Assembly (NCBI GenBank): GCA_036374795.1
Contig: DASUTC010000347.1
Coordinates: 62,001-126,000 of the forward strand
DNA length: 64,000 nucleotides
Origin: Herpetosiphonaceae bacterium
GTDB taxonomy: Bacteria; Chloroflexota; Chloroflexia; Chloroflexales; Kallotenuaceae
Direction: 5' to 3'
How positions within the stretch are numbered: the first letter of the stretch is position 1; every line of letters begins with the position of its first letter. The notes under the pieces were generated by a model. That model was given only the letters and a program-made list of their open reading frames with translations, was not told the origin of the DNA and did no database searches. Both the position numbers and the translations under genes were made by a program. Below, in pieces: positions 1-9,320 of this stretch.

Positions 1-2
1 TC

Positions 3-536
3 CGGCAGGCGCACTGCTGGTGCCTGCCCGATGATCAGGCATGGACCGAGGTTCAGTCATGTCATGCGGCCTTCCAAACGGCGCTCACCGCCCTGGCGGA
101 TGGCCTGCGTGACCTCGGCCGCTATGCGGTCACGCTGCAAGCAGCCGGCGGACACAAGCAGCATCCCGACCTGCTCTGCCCGACCGTGATTCATTGTCCC
201 GATCCGGATGCGCCTGCCGGAAACTGGCTGATCACGCACGATCAGCACGCCCTGCCGCGCTGCACCCGACACACGGTCGCGCGGCATACGGCGAAAATGA
301 TCGAGGTCACGAGCGGTACCACCTATGACCTCGGCCTGCGCGATCAAGGCCACTACACGGTCTGTCCGACGGACGACGCCTGGGATCGGATCGCGCGCTT
401 GCATGCGGAGGTCGAAGCAGCGGCCGCGGCCTGGAAGAAGCTCCGCGACCGGCTGGGAACCTACGACGCCGCGCAGGCCGATCGTCGGTATGCTGCGCTT
501 CCCGGCGCGCAGCAGCTTGGGCTGTTTGCGCGCTAG
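3..536 (+). CDS. Hypothetical protein, 5' end outside window
   Basis: The frame is open from base 3 to the stop at 536 and has no stop back to the window edge, so the start lies upstream; a GTG at 186 is only an internal candidate. The visible 177 residues include several Cys and His residues in the first half (for example HCWCLP near the edge and LLCPTVIHCPDP in the middle), which could bind metal, and an alpha-helical, Ala-rich C-terminal third. I do not recognise a family. The unknown gene at 662 follows on the same strand after about 125 bases, so the two may be cotranscribed. Confidence 0.6.
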   Translation, partial: RQAHCWCLPDDQAWTEVQSCHAAFQTALTALADGLRDLGRYAVTLQAAGGHKQHPDLLCPTVIHCPDPDAPAGNWLITHDQHALPRCTRHTVARHTAKMIEVTSGTTYDLGLRDQGHYTVCPTDDAWDRIARLHAEVEAAAAAWKKLRDRLGTYDAAQADRRYAALPGAQQLGLFAR

Positions 537-555
537 CGCAGAAGAGGTGGGGAAC

Positions 556-672
556 ATGAGGACTGTCGGAGCTTGCGCAGGCGCGCTGGTGGGGACGATA
601 GTAGCAGCAGGGCACGTTCGGGATGGCGGCCCCGTATCTCCATCGACCAAGGAGCGATCGCATGTCGTGTGA
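556..672 (+). CDS. Possible 38-residue peptide
   Basis: An ATG at 556 follows a purine-rich stretch (GAGGTGGGG) at good spacing and opens a 38-codon frame that overlaps the start of the next gene by 11 bases. The first half is small and hydrophobic (GALVGTIVAAG), the second half polar. It could be a real small protein translationally coupled to the 662 gene, or chance. No family is recognisable and nothing else supports it. Confidence 0.25.
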   Translation: MRTVGACAGALVGTIVAAGHVRDGGPVSPSTKERSHVV

Positions 673-2452
673 TTCGCGGCGAAAAAAGCTCGTGAAGCAC
701 CTGTTAGGAGCCCGCGCGACTCCGGAAGCCGTGGGTGAACTGGAGCGTGGATATAAGGCCGCCTGCGGCCCGCTCACGGAAAAAGATCGGCCGCGTGAGC
801 AGCTGCTGAAGACCATGGCCATGATGCAGCTGTGCGACCGGTATGGTCTGCCACGACCGGTGCATAGTTCCAGTGGATTGCCGCGGACACGGACACATCG
901 AGCCTATGCGTATCTCTTCGACGAGCTGGCGCGCCGTGGAGCGTTTAGCCTGCCGGTTCCGGAAGACGCTCCCGTCGTCACGGCAACAGATGTGCCGATC
1001 TGGTCCATGGTCCACGAAGCGTGTGGCTGTCGTTCTCTGCGCGTGCCACCACCAGAAAAGTCACCAGACTATCCGTACTTTATGATGCTGAAAAAAGGCG
1101 GTGGCACGGGCTGCGAGCACCGCCAGACCCCGGTTGGCTATATTGGATGGTGCTTCGATCCTGGGTTTCGTGTCGTCGAGGCACCACCTCCTCGGCCTCT
1201 CTCCGGGCCAATCATCGGACCGGTCCCTCCTGGGATCTATGCGGCAGACGTGTATCGCAAACTCGATGCCATTCGTCAGATCGAGGATCGCGTTCAGCGA
1301 GCGAAGGACGTTGGTGATCTGGCCTATGTTGCGCCTTCTGAAAACCGGCAGCCGTTGCTGTGCGAGATGCTCTTCCACCTTGGGGCTGCGGATGCAGATG
1401 GGGTTGATGATTGGAAATGTATTCGTGAGTTGTGCAACATGGCAGACGATCTGGTCGAGGTCGGGGACGTGCCGAATGCACTCTTTCTGGTTCGGTCCAT
1501 CCAACGGACCTATCGCCTGAATGATGGGTTAACGCGACTGGTATGCAAGCTGCCGGCTCCCGATCGCGGACCGTACATTGATGAATGCTTGGATCGAGCA
1601 CGCTCAGACTATGACGGCGACCTGTCCCGCTTGAACATGATACAAACGCTCGTGTATACCGTTCAAGATGGTGAGCAGGCGCTCAAGATTCTCGCAACGT
1701 TCGAGCATCCGGCTCGACAGGCCGAAGCCTTTACGGTCTGTGCCAAACATCTGCCCGACACTGCCATTCCAGACCTGCTTAAAGCTGCGCGCACCATTGG
1801 TCGCCCCGATCGTGACTGGTCTTCTCGTGCAGAGGCCCTGGCTGCGCTGGTCCCACGCCTCACGGGAAGCGAACGCGACGGTGTCGTTGAAGAGGTATTG
1901 GCACTTGTGGAAAAACGCGGGCATCATTACACCCGTCAAAAAGCGCTCTCCGTTGCCGCCGGCGCAATGTCACCTGCCCAGCGCCGGCGAGCACTCACGA
2001 TTCTCGATTCGTTCATTGCGAATCCTGAGGATGTACGGAATGACTCGCGCTATGCGTCTGCCCGGGTCGCGGGATATACCGCTCTCCTTCCGCTGCTCGA
2101 TAGTCCGGATCGTGAGCGCGTCCGAGCTGAAGCACTCCGCAGTGCCTACGCACTGCCAGTCGTTGGCTCCTATGGTATGCTGATGCAGCCGTCCGCACTG
2201 ATTGAGCTGCTTCCCTACCTGGAACAGCCCGAGCGTGCGGCAGCGATCAGGACGATCCTTACTGTGGTACCAACCCTTCGGGATGATCTGGATCGCAGTA
2301 GTACGCTCCAAGATGTTGCGCCGTATCTCGATGCGGATCATCGTGCTTCCGCACGGGCATTGGCTGAAACGATCACGTCTGACCTGAATCGACAATGGGC
2401 GATGAACGCACTGGCTGAGCCGTCGTCTGCGGAGGACGGAGCGATCGCATGA
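662..2452 (+). CDS. Hypothetical alpha-helical repeat protein
   Basis: The start at 662 is chosen because AAGGAG lies seven bases upstream; a longer frame from 623 has no such site. The 596-residue product begins with a polar region containing clustered Cys residues (ACGCRS, then GTGCEHR) around residues 120-160. From about residue 200 onward it consists of paired amphipathic helices rich in Ala, Leu and Arg, with recurring Leu-Pro turns, like HEAT- or TPR-type solenoids. No signal peptide or membrane segment is seen, so it is probably cytoplasmic and may act as a protein-binding scaffold; that role is inference. The family is unknown to me. Confidence 0.75.
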   Translation: MSCDSRRKKLVKHLLGARATPEAVGELERGYKAACGPLTEKDRPREQLLKTMAMMQLCDRYGLPRPVHSSSGLPRTRTHRAYAYLFDELARRGAFSLPVPEDAPVVTATDVPIWSMVHEACGCRSLRVPPPEKSPDYPYFMMLKKGGGTGCEHRQTPVGYIGWCFDPGFRVVEAPPPRPLSGPIIGPVPPGIYAADVYRKLDAIRQIEDRVQRAKDVGDLAYVAPSENRQPLLCEMLFHLGAADADGVDDWKCIRELCNMADDLVEVGDVPNALFLVRSIQRTYRLNDGLTRLVCKLPAPDRGPYIDECLDRARSDYDGDLSRLNMIQTLVYTVQDGEQALKILATFEHPARQAEAFTVCAKHLPDTAIPDLLKAARTIGRPDRDWSSRAEALAALVPRLTGSERDGVVEEVLALVEKRGHHYTRQKALSVAAGAMSPAQRRRALTILDSFIANPEDVRNDSRYASARVAGYTALLPLLDSPDRERVRAEALRSAYALPVVGSYGMLMQPSALIELLPYLEQPERAAAIRTILTVVPTLRDDLDRSSTLQDVAPYLDADHRASARALAETITSDLNRQWAMNALAEPSSAEDGAIA

Positions 2453-2562
2453 TGCAGCGCCGAGCGTTGACGGGTTACATCCGCTCGTCACACCCATGGC
2501 GAGACGGAACGTTCAAGGGAGAACGTTGGTCCCAGAACAGCACATCCAGAAGGTTTGGCATA

Positions 2563-2591
2563 TTGACAACTGTAATCTAGGATGATATATA
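2563..2591 (+). promoter_or_regulatory. Sigma-70-type promoter of the CAP-domain gene
   Basis: TTGACA at 2563-2568 and TATATA at 2586-2591 are separated by 17 bases, a near-consensus housekeeping promoter. Its position decides the start of the next gene: an in-frame ATG at 2582 lies inside the promoter, so the ATG at 2627 must be used. Confidence 0.6.
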
Positions 2592-2626
2592 TATCAGCAG
2601 AGCTACCCGTCAGTAAAGAAACGCCT

Positions 2627-3826
2627 ATGTCAGCATTGCACCACACCCCATGGCCCGTCCGCATCGTCGTTCTCGGTGTCCTCCTCGCGTGTATCGGAAC
2701 ATGCGTCGCAGCCCGTGCGGTCGCCGATTCGGGCGCAGCGGAAACGATCTACTTCCCGCTGATCGTCGCCGGATCTGGGATCAACGCCCCGACCCCCTCG
2801 CCGACGGACCCGATGCCGACCGCGCCGGTGCTTGCGACCCCAACACCGGTTGATGTGGATGCCTACCAGACGGAGCTCATCCGCGTGATCAACACCTATC
2901 GCGTCGAGCAGGGCTGCGCCGCGGCGATCGAACAGCCGATGCTGATGGACGGCACACGGACCTGGAATCGGCACATGGTCGAGACCACGGTCATCGAGCA
3001 CTCGCCGATGGGGTATTACCGCCAGTTTGGCTATGACAGCACCAACCAGCGCCTGGGACCGGTCGAAGTGATCCAGGTGGGGAGTGCTACGCCGGCGGCG
3101 GCGGTGCAGGCATGGATTGACCATGCGCCCCACGAGCGCTTGCTCCGCTGGTGCCCGTTTACGGGTGGCATCTACGAGATGGGCGTGTCCTATATTGAAC
3201 CCGGGTATTGGGTGGCGGCCATCGGGTGGTGGGACGCGCCGGCGGGAACACCAACGGCGACGCCAACCGCCACCGCCACGCCAACACCGTCTCCGTCCGC
3301 GACCCCGACCGCGACACCGACGCTGACCCCGACCGCGACACCGACACCCACCGTGACACCGACGCTCACCCCCACAGCGACTGCGACCCCCACAACGACC
3401 ACACCGACACCACCAACGCCGACGGCGACGCCGGTGGATCGACGGGCCTCCCAGGCGGAGCTCATCCGCCTGATCAACACCTATCGCGTTGAGCAGGGCT
3501 GCGCCGCGGCGATCGAGCACCCCATGCTGGTGGCGGGTGCCACCACCTGGAATCAACAGATGGCCGAATCCGGCGTCGTTGCCCACTCGCCGATGGGCTA
3601 TTACCGCCAGTTTGGGTACGATAGCACCAATGGGCGCCAGGGACCGGTCGAGGTCATTGTTGCCCAGGCCGCCACCCCGCAGGATGCCTACCACACCTGG
3701 CTGCTGTCGTCCGCCGATGCGCGGCTATTGCGCTGGTGCCCCTTTGCCGGCGGCGTTTATGAAATTGGGGCATCGTTTATTGAACCGGGCTACTGGGTCG
3801 CCGCTATCGGCTGGTGGGATCGGTAA
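2627..3826 (+). CDS. Secreted protein with two CAP (SCP-like) domains
   Basis: A signal peptide covers about residues 1-35. It is followed by a short IYFPLIV motif, two CAP/SCP-like domains (about residues 80-205 and 280-399) and a Thr/Pro-rich linker between them (about 207-270). Each domain keeps the helix TELIRVINTYRVEQGC, a His-Ser pair in the middle (EHSPMGYYRQFGYDS) and the end GYWVAAIGWWD, plus two Cys (QGCAA and RWCPF) that could form a disulfide. The two copies are very similar in DNA as well as protein, so the duplication is recent or kept uniform by conversion. CAP proteins are extracellular; the substrate or partner here is unknown. Confidence 0.85.
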   Translation: MSALHHTPWPVRIVVLGVLLACIGTCVAARAVADSGAAETIYFPLIVAGSGINAPTPSPTDPMPTAPVLATPTPVDVDAYQTELIRVINTYRVEQGCAAAIEQPMLMDGTRTWNRHMVETTVIEHSPMGYYRQFGYDSTNQRLGPVEVIQVGSATPAAAVQAWIDHAPHERLLRWCPFTGGIYEMGVSYIEPGYWVAAIGWWDAPAGTPTATPTATATPTPSPSATPTATPTLTPTATPTPTVTPTLTPTATATPTTTTPTPPTPTATPVDRRASQAELIRLINTYRVEQGCAAAIEHPMLVAGATTWNQQMAESGVVAHSPMGYYRQFGYDSTNGRQGPVEVIVAQAATPQDAYHTWLLSSADARLLRWCPFAGGVYEIGASFIEPGYWVAAIGWWDR

Positions 3827-3912
3827 CCCGAGCAGCGTCAGGTCTCGGCTTGATGCATCGACGACCGGTGGATGTCCGCAGACATGCACCGTACCTCGTG
3901 AAGGAGCAGATC

Positions 3913-4848
3913 ATGGCTGACCAGCAGCTTCGTGTACGCTCGCGCCTGCCAGCGCTGATTCAGGCGGCCCAAGACCACTGGGGCCCGCTCCCGACCCGGC
4001 GGGTCTTAACCGCGCTGCAGGTCCAGAAAGGCATTGGGGCGCATCAGACGACGATCAAGGATTACCTTGACGATACGGGCCGCAAGTTTTGGTTCGATAC
4101 GCTGGCGCGGATCTGCTGGTTTTTTGGGTGTTCGGTGGATTCCGTGCTGGCGGTGGAACGCGAGCCGGGCGTGCTCCCGCCGGTTGTGATCGGTCGCACC
4201 ACGATCCCAGCGCAGCTGCCGCCGGCCGGGACGGGTGCGATTCGGGTCCTCAACTTCATTCCCGGCCAGGTCGAACTGCACTATTCCCGGGTGCGGGCGC
4301 AGACCACCTGGTATCGCGAAGCCGTCCTGCAACTGATGGAGGGGGGACGGGCGAGCGTGGAGCGGCAGACGCTGGAAACCTTGCTCGCGGTGCTCGACCT
4401 CGACCGCGTGAGCCAGCTGGTCGAGGTCCAGTGTGATCTCCAGGCCGCCGACCCGCAGGCCACCAAACTCGCCGAGGCGATTCGGATCAGGGAGCCGCGC
4501 CCGGTGTGGCTGGAGCGGTGGGAGGAGACCGTGCAGCACTGGCGGAGCTTGGTCGAGCAGATACCGGCGCCCGGCACGGTGACGGCGACCGACATCGCCG
4601 TGCTGCGCTTCCTCCAGCAGCGGTTTGCCACCACCTTGACCCGCGATTCCCTGGCGGTCGGCTTAGGGATTCGGCGCAGCTTGTTACACGCCATCGCGGA
4701 TCGGACGATCCACCCCGAGATCGGCCCTGACGATGTGCCCGCGTCGCTGCGGCACTATCTGGACGAGATTGCACCGGCGGACTGGCTGACGCACGCTGCC
4801 ATCACGGTGGAGCAAGCATATCAACACCAGCAAGGAACCTCCATCTGA
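3913..4848 (+). CDS. Helix-turn-helix regulator with repeated HTH-like segments
   Basis: The start at 3913 is supported by AAGGAG at 3901-3906. The 311-residue protein is soluble. Its N-terminal 80 residues look like a Cro/C1-type HTH: TTIKDYLDD as recognition helix, then WFDTLARICWFFGCSVDSVL, typical of XRE proteins. Two later segments, around residues 135-175 (ETLLAVLDLDRVSQL) and 235-290 (SLAVGLGIRRSLLHAIADR), look like further, diverged HTH units, so it may contact DNA at several points. It lies just upstream of the first copy of the repeated promoter architecture at 4872, which makes it a candidate, but unproven, regulator of that element. Confidence 0.7.
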   Translation: MADQQLRVRSRLPALIQAAQDHWGPLPTRRVLTALQVQKGIGAHQTTIKDYLDDTGRKFWFDTLARICWFFGCSVDSVLAVEREPGVLPPVVIGRTTIPAQLPPAGTGAIRVLNFIPGQVELHYSRVRAQTTWYREAVLQLMEGGRASVERQTLETLLAVLDLDRVSQLVEVQCDLQAADPQATKLAEAIRIREPRPVWLERWEETVQHWRSLVEQIPAPGTVTATDIAVLRFLQQRFATTLTRDSLAVGLGIRRSLLHAIADRTIHPEIGPDDVPASLRHYLDEIAPADWLTHAAITVEQAYQHQQGTSI

Positions 4849-4871
4849 GGAGGCCGCTGAACCGACCCGAT

Positions 4872-4960
4872 CCCCCAACAGTCCCGCTCGTGGTCTAGTC
4901 CTCAACCGGCACGGATTGGCAGATAACGCGGGATTCCCACGGCCCGTTTCGCGGTATCCT
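4872..4960 (+). promoter_or_regulatory. Repeated promoter-like element, copy A
   Basis: This contains CCCCCAACAGTCCCGCTC at 4872, TTGGCAGATAA at 4916 and TATCCTG at 4955. The same three blocks with identical distances (44 and 39 bases) occur at 38319 and 49640. The flanking inverted repeat present in the other two copies is largely lost here. The next start codon is at 5028. Confidence 0.7.
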
Positions 4961-5027
4961 GGTGCAGCGGGTCAGCATGCACGCGTGCTGGTCCAGCCGC
5001 AGCGGACACAGCACCAGGAATCGACGA

Positions 5028-5453
5028 ATGACCGTACACGCAGATGATCCCCACCCCTCACCAGCGCCTCCGGGAGCACCGGAGGCGCGGCAGATCGATC
5101 TGGTGCTCTTCGGCGATCGCCGCTTGGGCGTGCCGCAGCAGGTGGCCCGGGCCGCGACGCTGTTTCAGCGGCAGTTTGGACGTCCGCCGACGGTCGTGGG
5201 CCTGAGCCCCGCGGCGGTCGAGCCGCCGTACCCGGCGCAGATCGCGGGTGTCCCGGTGCGGGTGCGCGCCCAGATCCCCGCTGGCTACCTGTGGGTCGTG
5301 GGCGCCGGCGCGCCGCGGGCTGAAGCGCCGGCGCCAGCTGCGCCCCGCCCGGAGCCACGGTCCCGTCGCCCTGGGCAGCCGCGGCGGGACCGCGCGGACG
5401 CCGCGCCGGACCGCGATGGCGAGCCCGCCGATCGGGCAGGGGGAGGGAACTAA
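5028..5453 (+). CDS. Hypothetical protein downstream of element A
   Basis: The 141-residue product has a small globular part (about residues 20-95, with LVLFGDRRLGVPQQVARA and AGYLWVVGAG) and a Pro/Arg/Ala-rich, probably disordered tail. The ATG at 5028 is chosen over one at 4962 because the latter falls on the end of the TATCCTG box and its added residues look random. No clear ribosome-binding site precedes it. I recognise no family. It is the only gene between element A and the following non-coding repeat, so it may be the whole transcription unit. Confidence 0.55.
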   Translation: MTVHADDPHPSPAPPGAPEARQIDLVLFGDRRLGVPQQVARAATLFQRQFGRPPTVVGLSPAAVEPPYPAQIAGVPVRVRAQIPAGYLWVVGAGAPRAEAPAPAAPRPEPRSRRPGQPRRDRADAAPDRDGEPADRAGGGN

Positions 5454-5456
5454 CCG

Positions 5457-6025
5457 GGCAATACCGATAATCTACCACAATATTCACCCCTCCTAATCCC
5501 ATCCCGCTTTTCCTCCCTTCCCAACCCTGCTCTGCACTGCGCTGCCGTGCCGTGCCGTGCCTAACACCGCCCACGCACTGCTCTGCAGAGCAACCTAGCA
5601 CCCAGCAGCAATCAACCAGGACCGCGTGTGCCGCCGTGCTGCGCCCATCCCGACAGCGCGCACGACCGCGCAGCCGAGACGGAGCCGATCCCCGTCGTTG
5701 ACCGTGACCACCGCGCCGACGCCATTACCCCCGGCGCGTTCGCGTAGAACCACCACCGGGCCCAGTCAAGATCGTCGAAGCTCGGGTTGGAGCCTGCTGG
5801 TCCCTCTGCCCAGGGCAGGCTCAAGCAACCGGGTAAACCAGGATCTGGGGGGACACAGGGAGGATCACTGCAGGTCTAGAAACCGATGGGATGAATCAGG
5901 TCGTTCATAACGATGAAACACGTTCAATCACCTTGAAATCGAGAGACGAAGAAGCAGGTCGGTCAAAAATTCAGAGAAGAGATACACCCAGGATGGGAGA
6001 AGGTTGAGATTATCGGTATCTTGCC
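5457..6025 (+). mobile_element. MITE-like non-coding element, copy 1
   Basis: The stretch carries no convincing gene. Its ends are imperfect inverted repeats: GGCAATACCGATAATCT at 5457 and, at 6007-6025, AGATTATCGGTATCTTGCC, which reads back as the same sequence with two extra bases. Internal blocks (CTCCCTTCCC, GCCGTGCCGTGC, GCGTGTGCCGC, GAGAGACGAAG, TTCAGAGAA) recur in the same order at 10888-11210. No target-site duplication is obvious. A non-autonomous transposon is the best reading; a conserved RNA or plasmid structural element is the alternative. Confidence 0.45.
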
Positions 6026-6101
6026 GCTCTCTGTTGCACGCCCCGTCCCGCCCCACCTGCATCTCCCCTGCTCGACACGGCGCTGCCCTGCGTTCCACCG
6101 C

Positions 6102-6797
6102 TCACGACGAACCACGTGGAAAGGGCAGCACCCAGACCCAGATCAGCACCAGAAAAGCCGCCCCCGCCGCAACCGTCAACAGGTGGAACACCTCATGAAA
6201 GCCGAACATCCGGGGAAACGGGTTGGGTCGTCGCCGTGCGTACACCAGTCCCCCAATCGAGTACAGCACGCCGCCCAGGACAAGCGTCGCGATGGCTTGC
6301 CAGGGCAGCTGCTCCATCAACTGCGGGAGACTGATGAGTGCGAGCCAGCCCATCCCGATGTATAAGGACACCGCGATGCCGCGCGGCAACCGGAATGTGA
6401 GGACGGTGCCAAGGACACCGGCGATCGCCAGCACCCAGATGAGGCTCAAGAGGACAATGCGGAGTCGACCAGCCAGGACGTTCATGTAGATCGGCGTATA
6501 CGTTCCGGCAATCAACACGAAGATATTGGCGTGATCGATGGCCCGCAGCACGCTGCGGGTGCGCCCGCGCCACGACCCCAGATGATACACGGCACTGCCA
6601 GCATACAACATCAGCATGCTGACGCCAAAGACCAGCACGGACAGCATGCGCGGCAGATCGTCGCGGGTCTGGATGAGCATGCGGCTCACGGCGATGACAG
6701 AGGCCACCGCTGCCAGCGCGTGGAACCACCCGCGCAAGCGCGGTTTTGGCAGTTCGTCAGCGAGCGGCATCGGCGAATGAGGTCCGTTGTTGTTCAT
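6102..6797 (-). CDS. Hemolysin III family membrane protein
   Basis: The 231-residue protein has about seven hydrophobic segments. It carries the hallmark residues of the HlyIII/PAQR family: Ser-Ala-x-Tyr-His in GSAVYHLGSW, an Asp in RAIDHANIFVLIAGTYTPI, and a late His pair in GFHEVFHLL, together a probable zinc site in the membrane. Length fits the family (about 200-230). The ATG at 6797 is chosen because it gives this normal length; the frame continues upstream to 7019, but the added residues are unlike the family. No strong ribosome-binding site is visible. It is transcribed away from the KaiC-like gene. Function of bacterial members is poorly known despite the name. Confidence 0.85.
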   Translation of the reverse strand: MNNNGPHSPMPLADELPKPRLRGWFHALAAVASVIAVSRMLIQTRDDLPRMLSVLVFGVSMLMLYAGSAVYHLGSWRGRTRSVLRAIDHANIFVLIAGTYTPIYMNVLAGRLRIVLLSLIWVLAIAGVLGTVLTFRLPRGIAVSLYIGMGWLALISLPQLMEQLPWQAIATLVLGGVLYSIGGLVYARRRPNPFPRMFGFHEVFHLLTVAAGAAFLVLIWVWVLPFPRGSS

Positions 6798-7610
6798 AGA
6801 AAACACGGCTGGAAACCGCTTCCTTTCGGGAGCGGAGGAAAGCCGTCCTCCCAACGTGGCGTCCTGACCGACAGATGAGGCATTCGTCTCTAGCAGGATC
6901 AGTTCCAGCCGCAGCATGTCCAGCACCAGATCCGCACCCACCGACGGCACGCCATCGAGCAGCAGCGTGCCGATCGCCGTACGGGGAGGTTCCTCTTTAA
7001 CAGCTCGTCCACGAACCACTCCGCTCGCTGCGGCTGCCGGACCACCCAGGAAGAGCGTGGGAAAACGACGGGAATTGGATGCGTGGGAGCGCGACCAGCG
7101 CGACGGCGATTGGGTGCGATCGCGCGACGATCAGTAGGGCACGATCAGGCTGGCGCTGGGATCGCTCGCTCCAGGCGAGGCGAGCCGCCTGCCGATTCCT
7201 CGTTCTCCGCGCCGCGCCCGTGACGACACTGACCCTGGTTTGTGACGATGGCGAGGATCAAGCGAATCCGCTGTTGCTTCAGCTGGGTCAGGAGATCACC
7301 GGGCCGCTTCGGTTAAGCGTCGCTCCGATCGCCGCCGGAATCGAGATTCGGGGACGTGGCTACAAGCCCGGTGAGCGATTGGCGCTCCGCCGCCAGCGTC
7401 CACCTCATCCGGGCGTGGCGTGGCGCCATCCCATACGCTGGACCGCATGGCATGTCCCTTGCACGCTGGGCTGCGATGCCCGACACTGCGGACCGCCCCC
7501 TGCGCCTGCCGCCGTCCCCTCCCGCTGGTGTCGGCTGACGGGCAGCGTTCGGAGGTCCACCACGCGCCGCTGCGCGTCACGCGCCGGCACGATCAAGGAG
7601 GAACCTATCG
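6798..7610. other. About 0.8 kb without a convincing gene
   Basis: The region lies between two divergent genes. A minus-strand frame (6798-7019) continuing into the hemolysin III gene reads EEPPRTAIGTLLLDG and LVLDMLRLELILLE; it might be a relic of another gene. The plus-strand frame 7079-7981 is compositionally unlike neighbouring proteins and runs out of phase into the KaiC-like gene. I see no clear promoter. The only firm feature is AAGGAGG at 7595, the ribosome-binding site of the gene at 7611. Confidence 0.4.
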
Positions 7611-9074
7611 ATGACCACACCAAGAGAGCCGTGGGCAACCGGCGTCACGGGCCTGGATCTCCTGCTCGCGGGCGGCCTGCATCGCCACGCCCTCGTCGTG
7701 ATCGTTGGCCCGCCCGGCGCGGGCAAAACCGTGCTGGCCAGCCAGATCCTGTTTCAGGCCGTCCAGCAGAATCGGCGCGGCCTGCTCTTAACCCTGTATG
7801 CCGAAGACCACACCAGCTTGCTGGGCCACCTGCGGCCCTTCGCGTTCTTTCGCGAGCCAGCGGTCGGCGAGACCCTCACGCTCCTGTCCCTCCCATCCCT
7901 GCTCGGCCTGACCATCGACACCGCGACCGCGGCCCTCATGAAGACGATTCGGGAATCTGGGGCGCAGATGGTCCTGATTGACGGCTTTCAGGGCATTGCC
8001 GACCAGCTCCACGACGTGACGGCGCTGCGGCGGCTCCTGGCCGCACTGGTGACCCAGCTGTCCTACCTCGACGTGACGCTGCTGCTGACCCTGACCGGCA
8101 CGGCGCGGGAGGAACCGATCACCATGGGCCTGACCTCAGCGGATGTGGTCCTCGGCTTGCACTATGGCCTGGACGGGGTGCGGCACACGCGGCGGATCGA
8201 GGTGGTCAAGCAGCGGGGCCAGGCGCATCTCCCCGGCGCCCACACCTACACGATCACGCATACGGGGGTCACGATTACCCCGCAACTAGAGGTTCGAGCA
8301 CCGCAGGACATGCAGCCGCGCCCGACGGGTCGGCTGACGTTTCAGGTGGCGGAGTTGGACCACGTGCTGGGGGGCGGGCTGACGGCGGGGACGACGACGT
8401 TGGTGGTCGGCGCGCCGGGGGTCGGCAAGACCACGCTGGGCCTGACCTGGGCGCTGGCGGCGGAGCCGCCCGGCACGAGCATCATGCTCAGCTTTGCGGA
8501 ACGGCTCCCGGACCTCCAGGTGAAGGCCGACTTCCTGGGGCTGCCGCTGGCGGCCGCGCTGGCGGCGGAGACGTTCACCTTTCTCCAGATCAACCCGGTC
8601 CTGCTCAATCCCGACGCGGTGGCCGAGCGCCTGCTGGCAGCGCTGACGCCCACAACCCAGCGGGTGGTGATTGATAATGCCGGGGTGCTGGTGCAGGTCC
8701 TCGGTGGACGCACCGCCGACTACCTCACGGCGCTCGGGAACCACCTGTATGCGGCGGGGGTGACGACGCTGCTGCTGGTGGAAATCAAAGCGTTTGCCGG
8801 GCTGGACTTTGATGTGGCGGACACGCCATTATCCATCCTGGCCGACAATATTGTGATGGTGCAACAGGTGGTGGCCGACGGGGTGCTGCGCCGGGTGCTG
8901 GCGGTCCTCAAAATGCGCTACAGTGGCTACGATGCAACGCTCCGAGAGCTGGTGATTGACGACCAGGGCGTGCGGGTGCTCACCCCCGCGCAGTCAACCA
9001 CCGGGGTGTTAGCGGACGCAGCGGACGCGAGTGGCTTGACGGCCCCGTCCGGCGATTCGCCGCCAGGTGCCTGA
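7611..9074 (+). CDS. KaiC-like double RecA-fold ATPase
   Basis: The start at 7611 follows AAGGAGG at ideal spacing. The 487-residue protein has two KaiC/RadA-type domains. Domain 1 has Walker A GPPGAGKT (33-40) and Walker B around MVLIDGF (120-126); domain 2 has Walker A GAPGVGKT (267-274) and Walker B RVVIDNA (351-357). Domain 2 opens with LDHVLGGGLTAGT, typical of KaiC, and acidic residues follow each first strand (YAED, SFAER). KaiC itself is the clock ATPase of cyanobacteria, but stand-alone KaiC-like proteins in other phyla usually work in signalling. Two receiver-only genes follow on the same strand, supporting a signalling module. No KaiA or KaiB gene is visible. Confidence 0.85.
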   Translation: MTTPREPWATGVTGLDLLLAGGLHRHALVVIVGPPGAGKTVLASQILFQAVQQNRRGLLLTLYAEDHTSLLGHLRPFAFFREPAVGETLTLLSLPSLLGLTIDTATAALMKTIRESGAQMVLIDGFQGIADQLHDVTALRRLLAALVTQLSYLDVTLLLTLTGTAREEPITMGLTSADVVLGLHYGLDGVRHTRRIEVVKQRGQAHLPGAHTYTITHTGVTITPQLEVRAPQDMQPRPTGRLTFQVAELDHVLGGGLTAGTTTLVVGAPGVGKTTLGLTWALAAEPPGTSIMLSFAERLPDLQVKADFLGLPLAAALAAETFTFLQINPVLLNPDAVAERLLAALTPTTQRVVIDNAGVLVQVLGGRTADYLTALGNHLYAAGVTTLLLVEIKAFAGLDFDVADTPLSILADNIVMVQQVVADGVLRRVLAVLKMRYSGYDATLRELVIDDQGVRVLTPAQSTTGVLADAADASGLTAPSGDSPPGA

Positions 9075-9320
9075 GGCGGCTCGGAACCGGCATCCGATCG
9101 AACCGCGTCTCGGCGCCGTTCGTACCCCCATTAGATCCAGGGTTTCGGGCGATCCCGACCCGGGCAGCAGGGTGCGAGAGGTAGTCACCGTCCGGGGCCG
9201 CGCGGAGGACGCACCGGTCCGCCCCTGCGTCATCCCGGCGCAGGGCATCAAACTTGCTCCCCCTGCATAGCTCCCCCACAAGCAGTGACGGGACGGATGC
9301 GCCAGACGTGGGATCGCGGT

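Noticed and set aside
2630-3694. Long minus-strand frame over the CAP-domain gene
   Set aside because: Extremely Arg/Gly-rich and antisense to a clear secreted protein with promoter.
4916-4932. Sigma-54 promoter (TGGCA ... TGC)
   Set aside because: TTGGCAGATAA lacks the second GC element at the required distance in all copies.
4916-4960. TTGGCA and TATCCT as ordinary -35 and -10 boxes
   Set aside because: The gap is 33 bases in all three copies, twice the usual spacer; treated as activator box plus -10 instead.
7079-7981. Plus-strand 300-codon frame before the KaiC-like gene
   Set aside because: No ribosome-binding site, Arg/Pro-rich, and out of phase with the well-supported gene at 7611.
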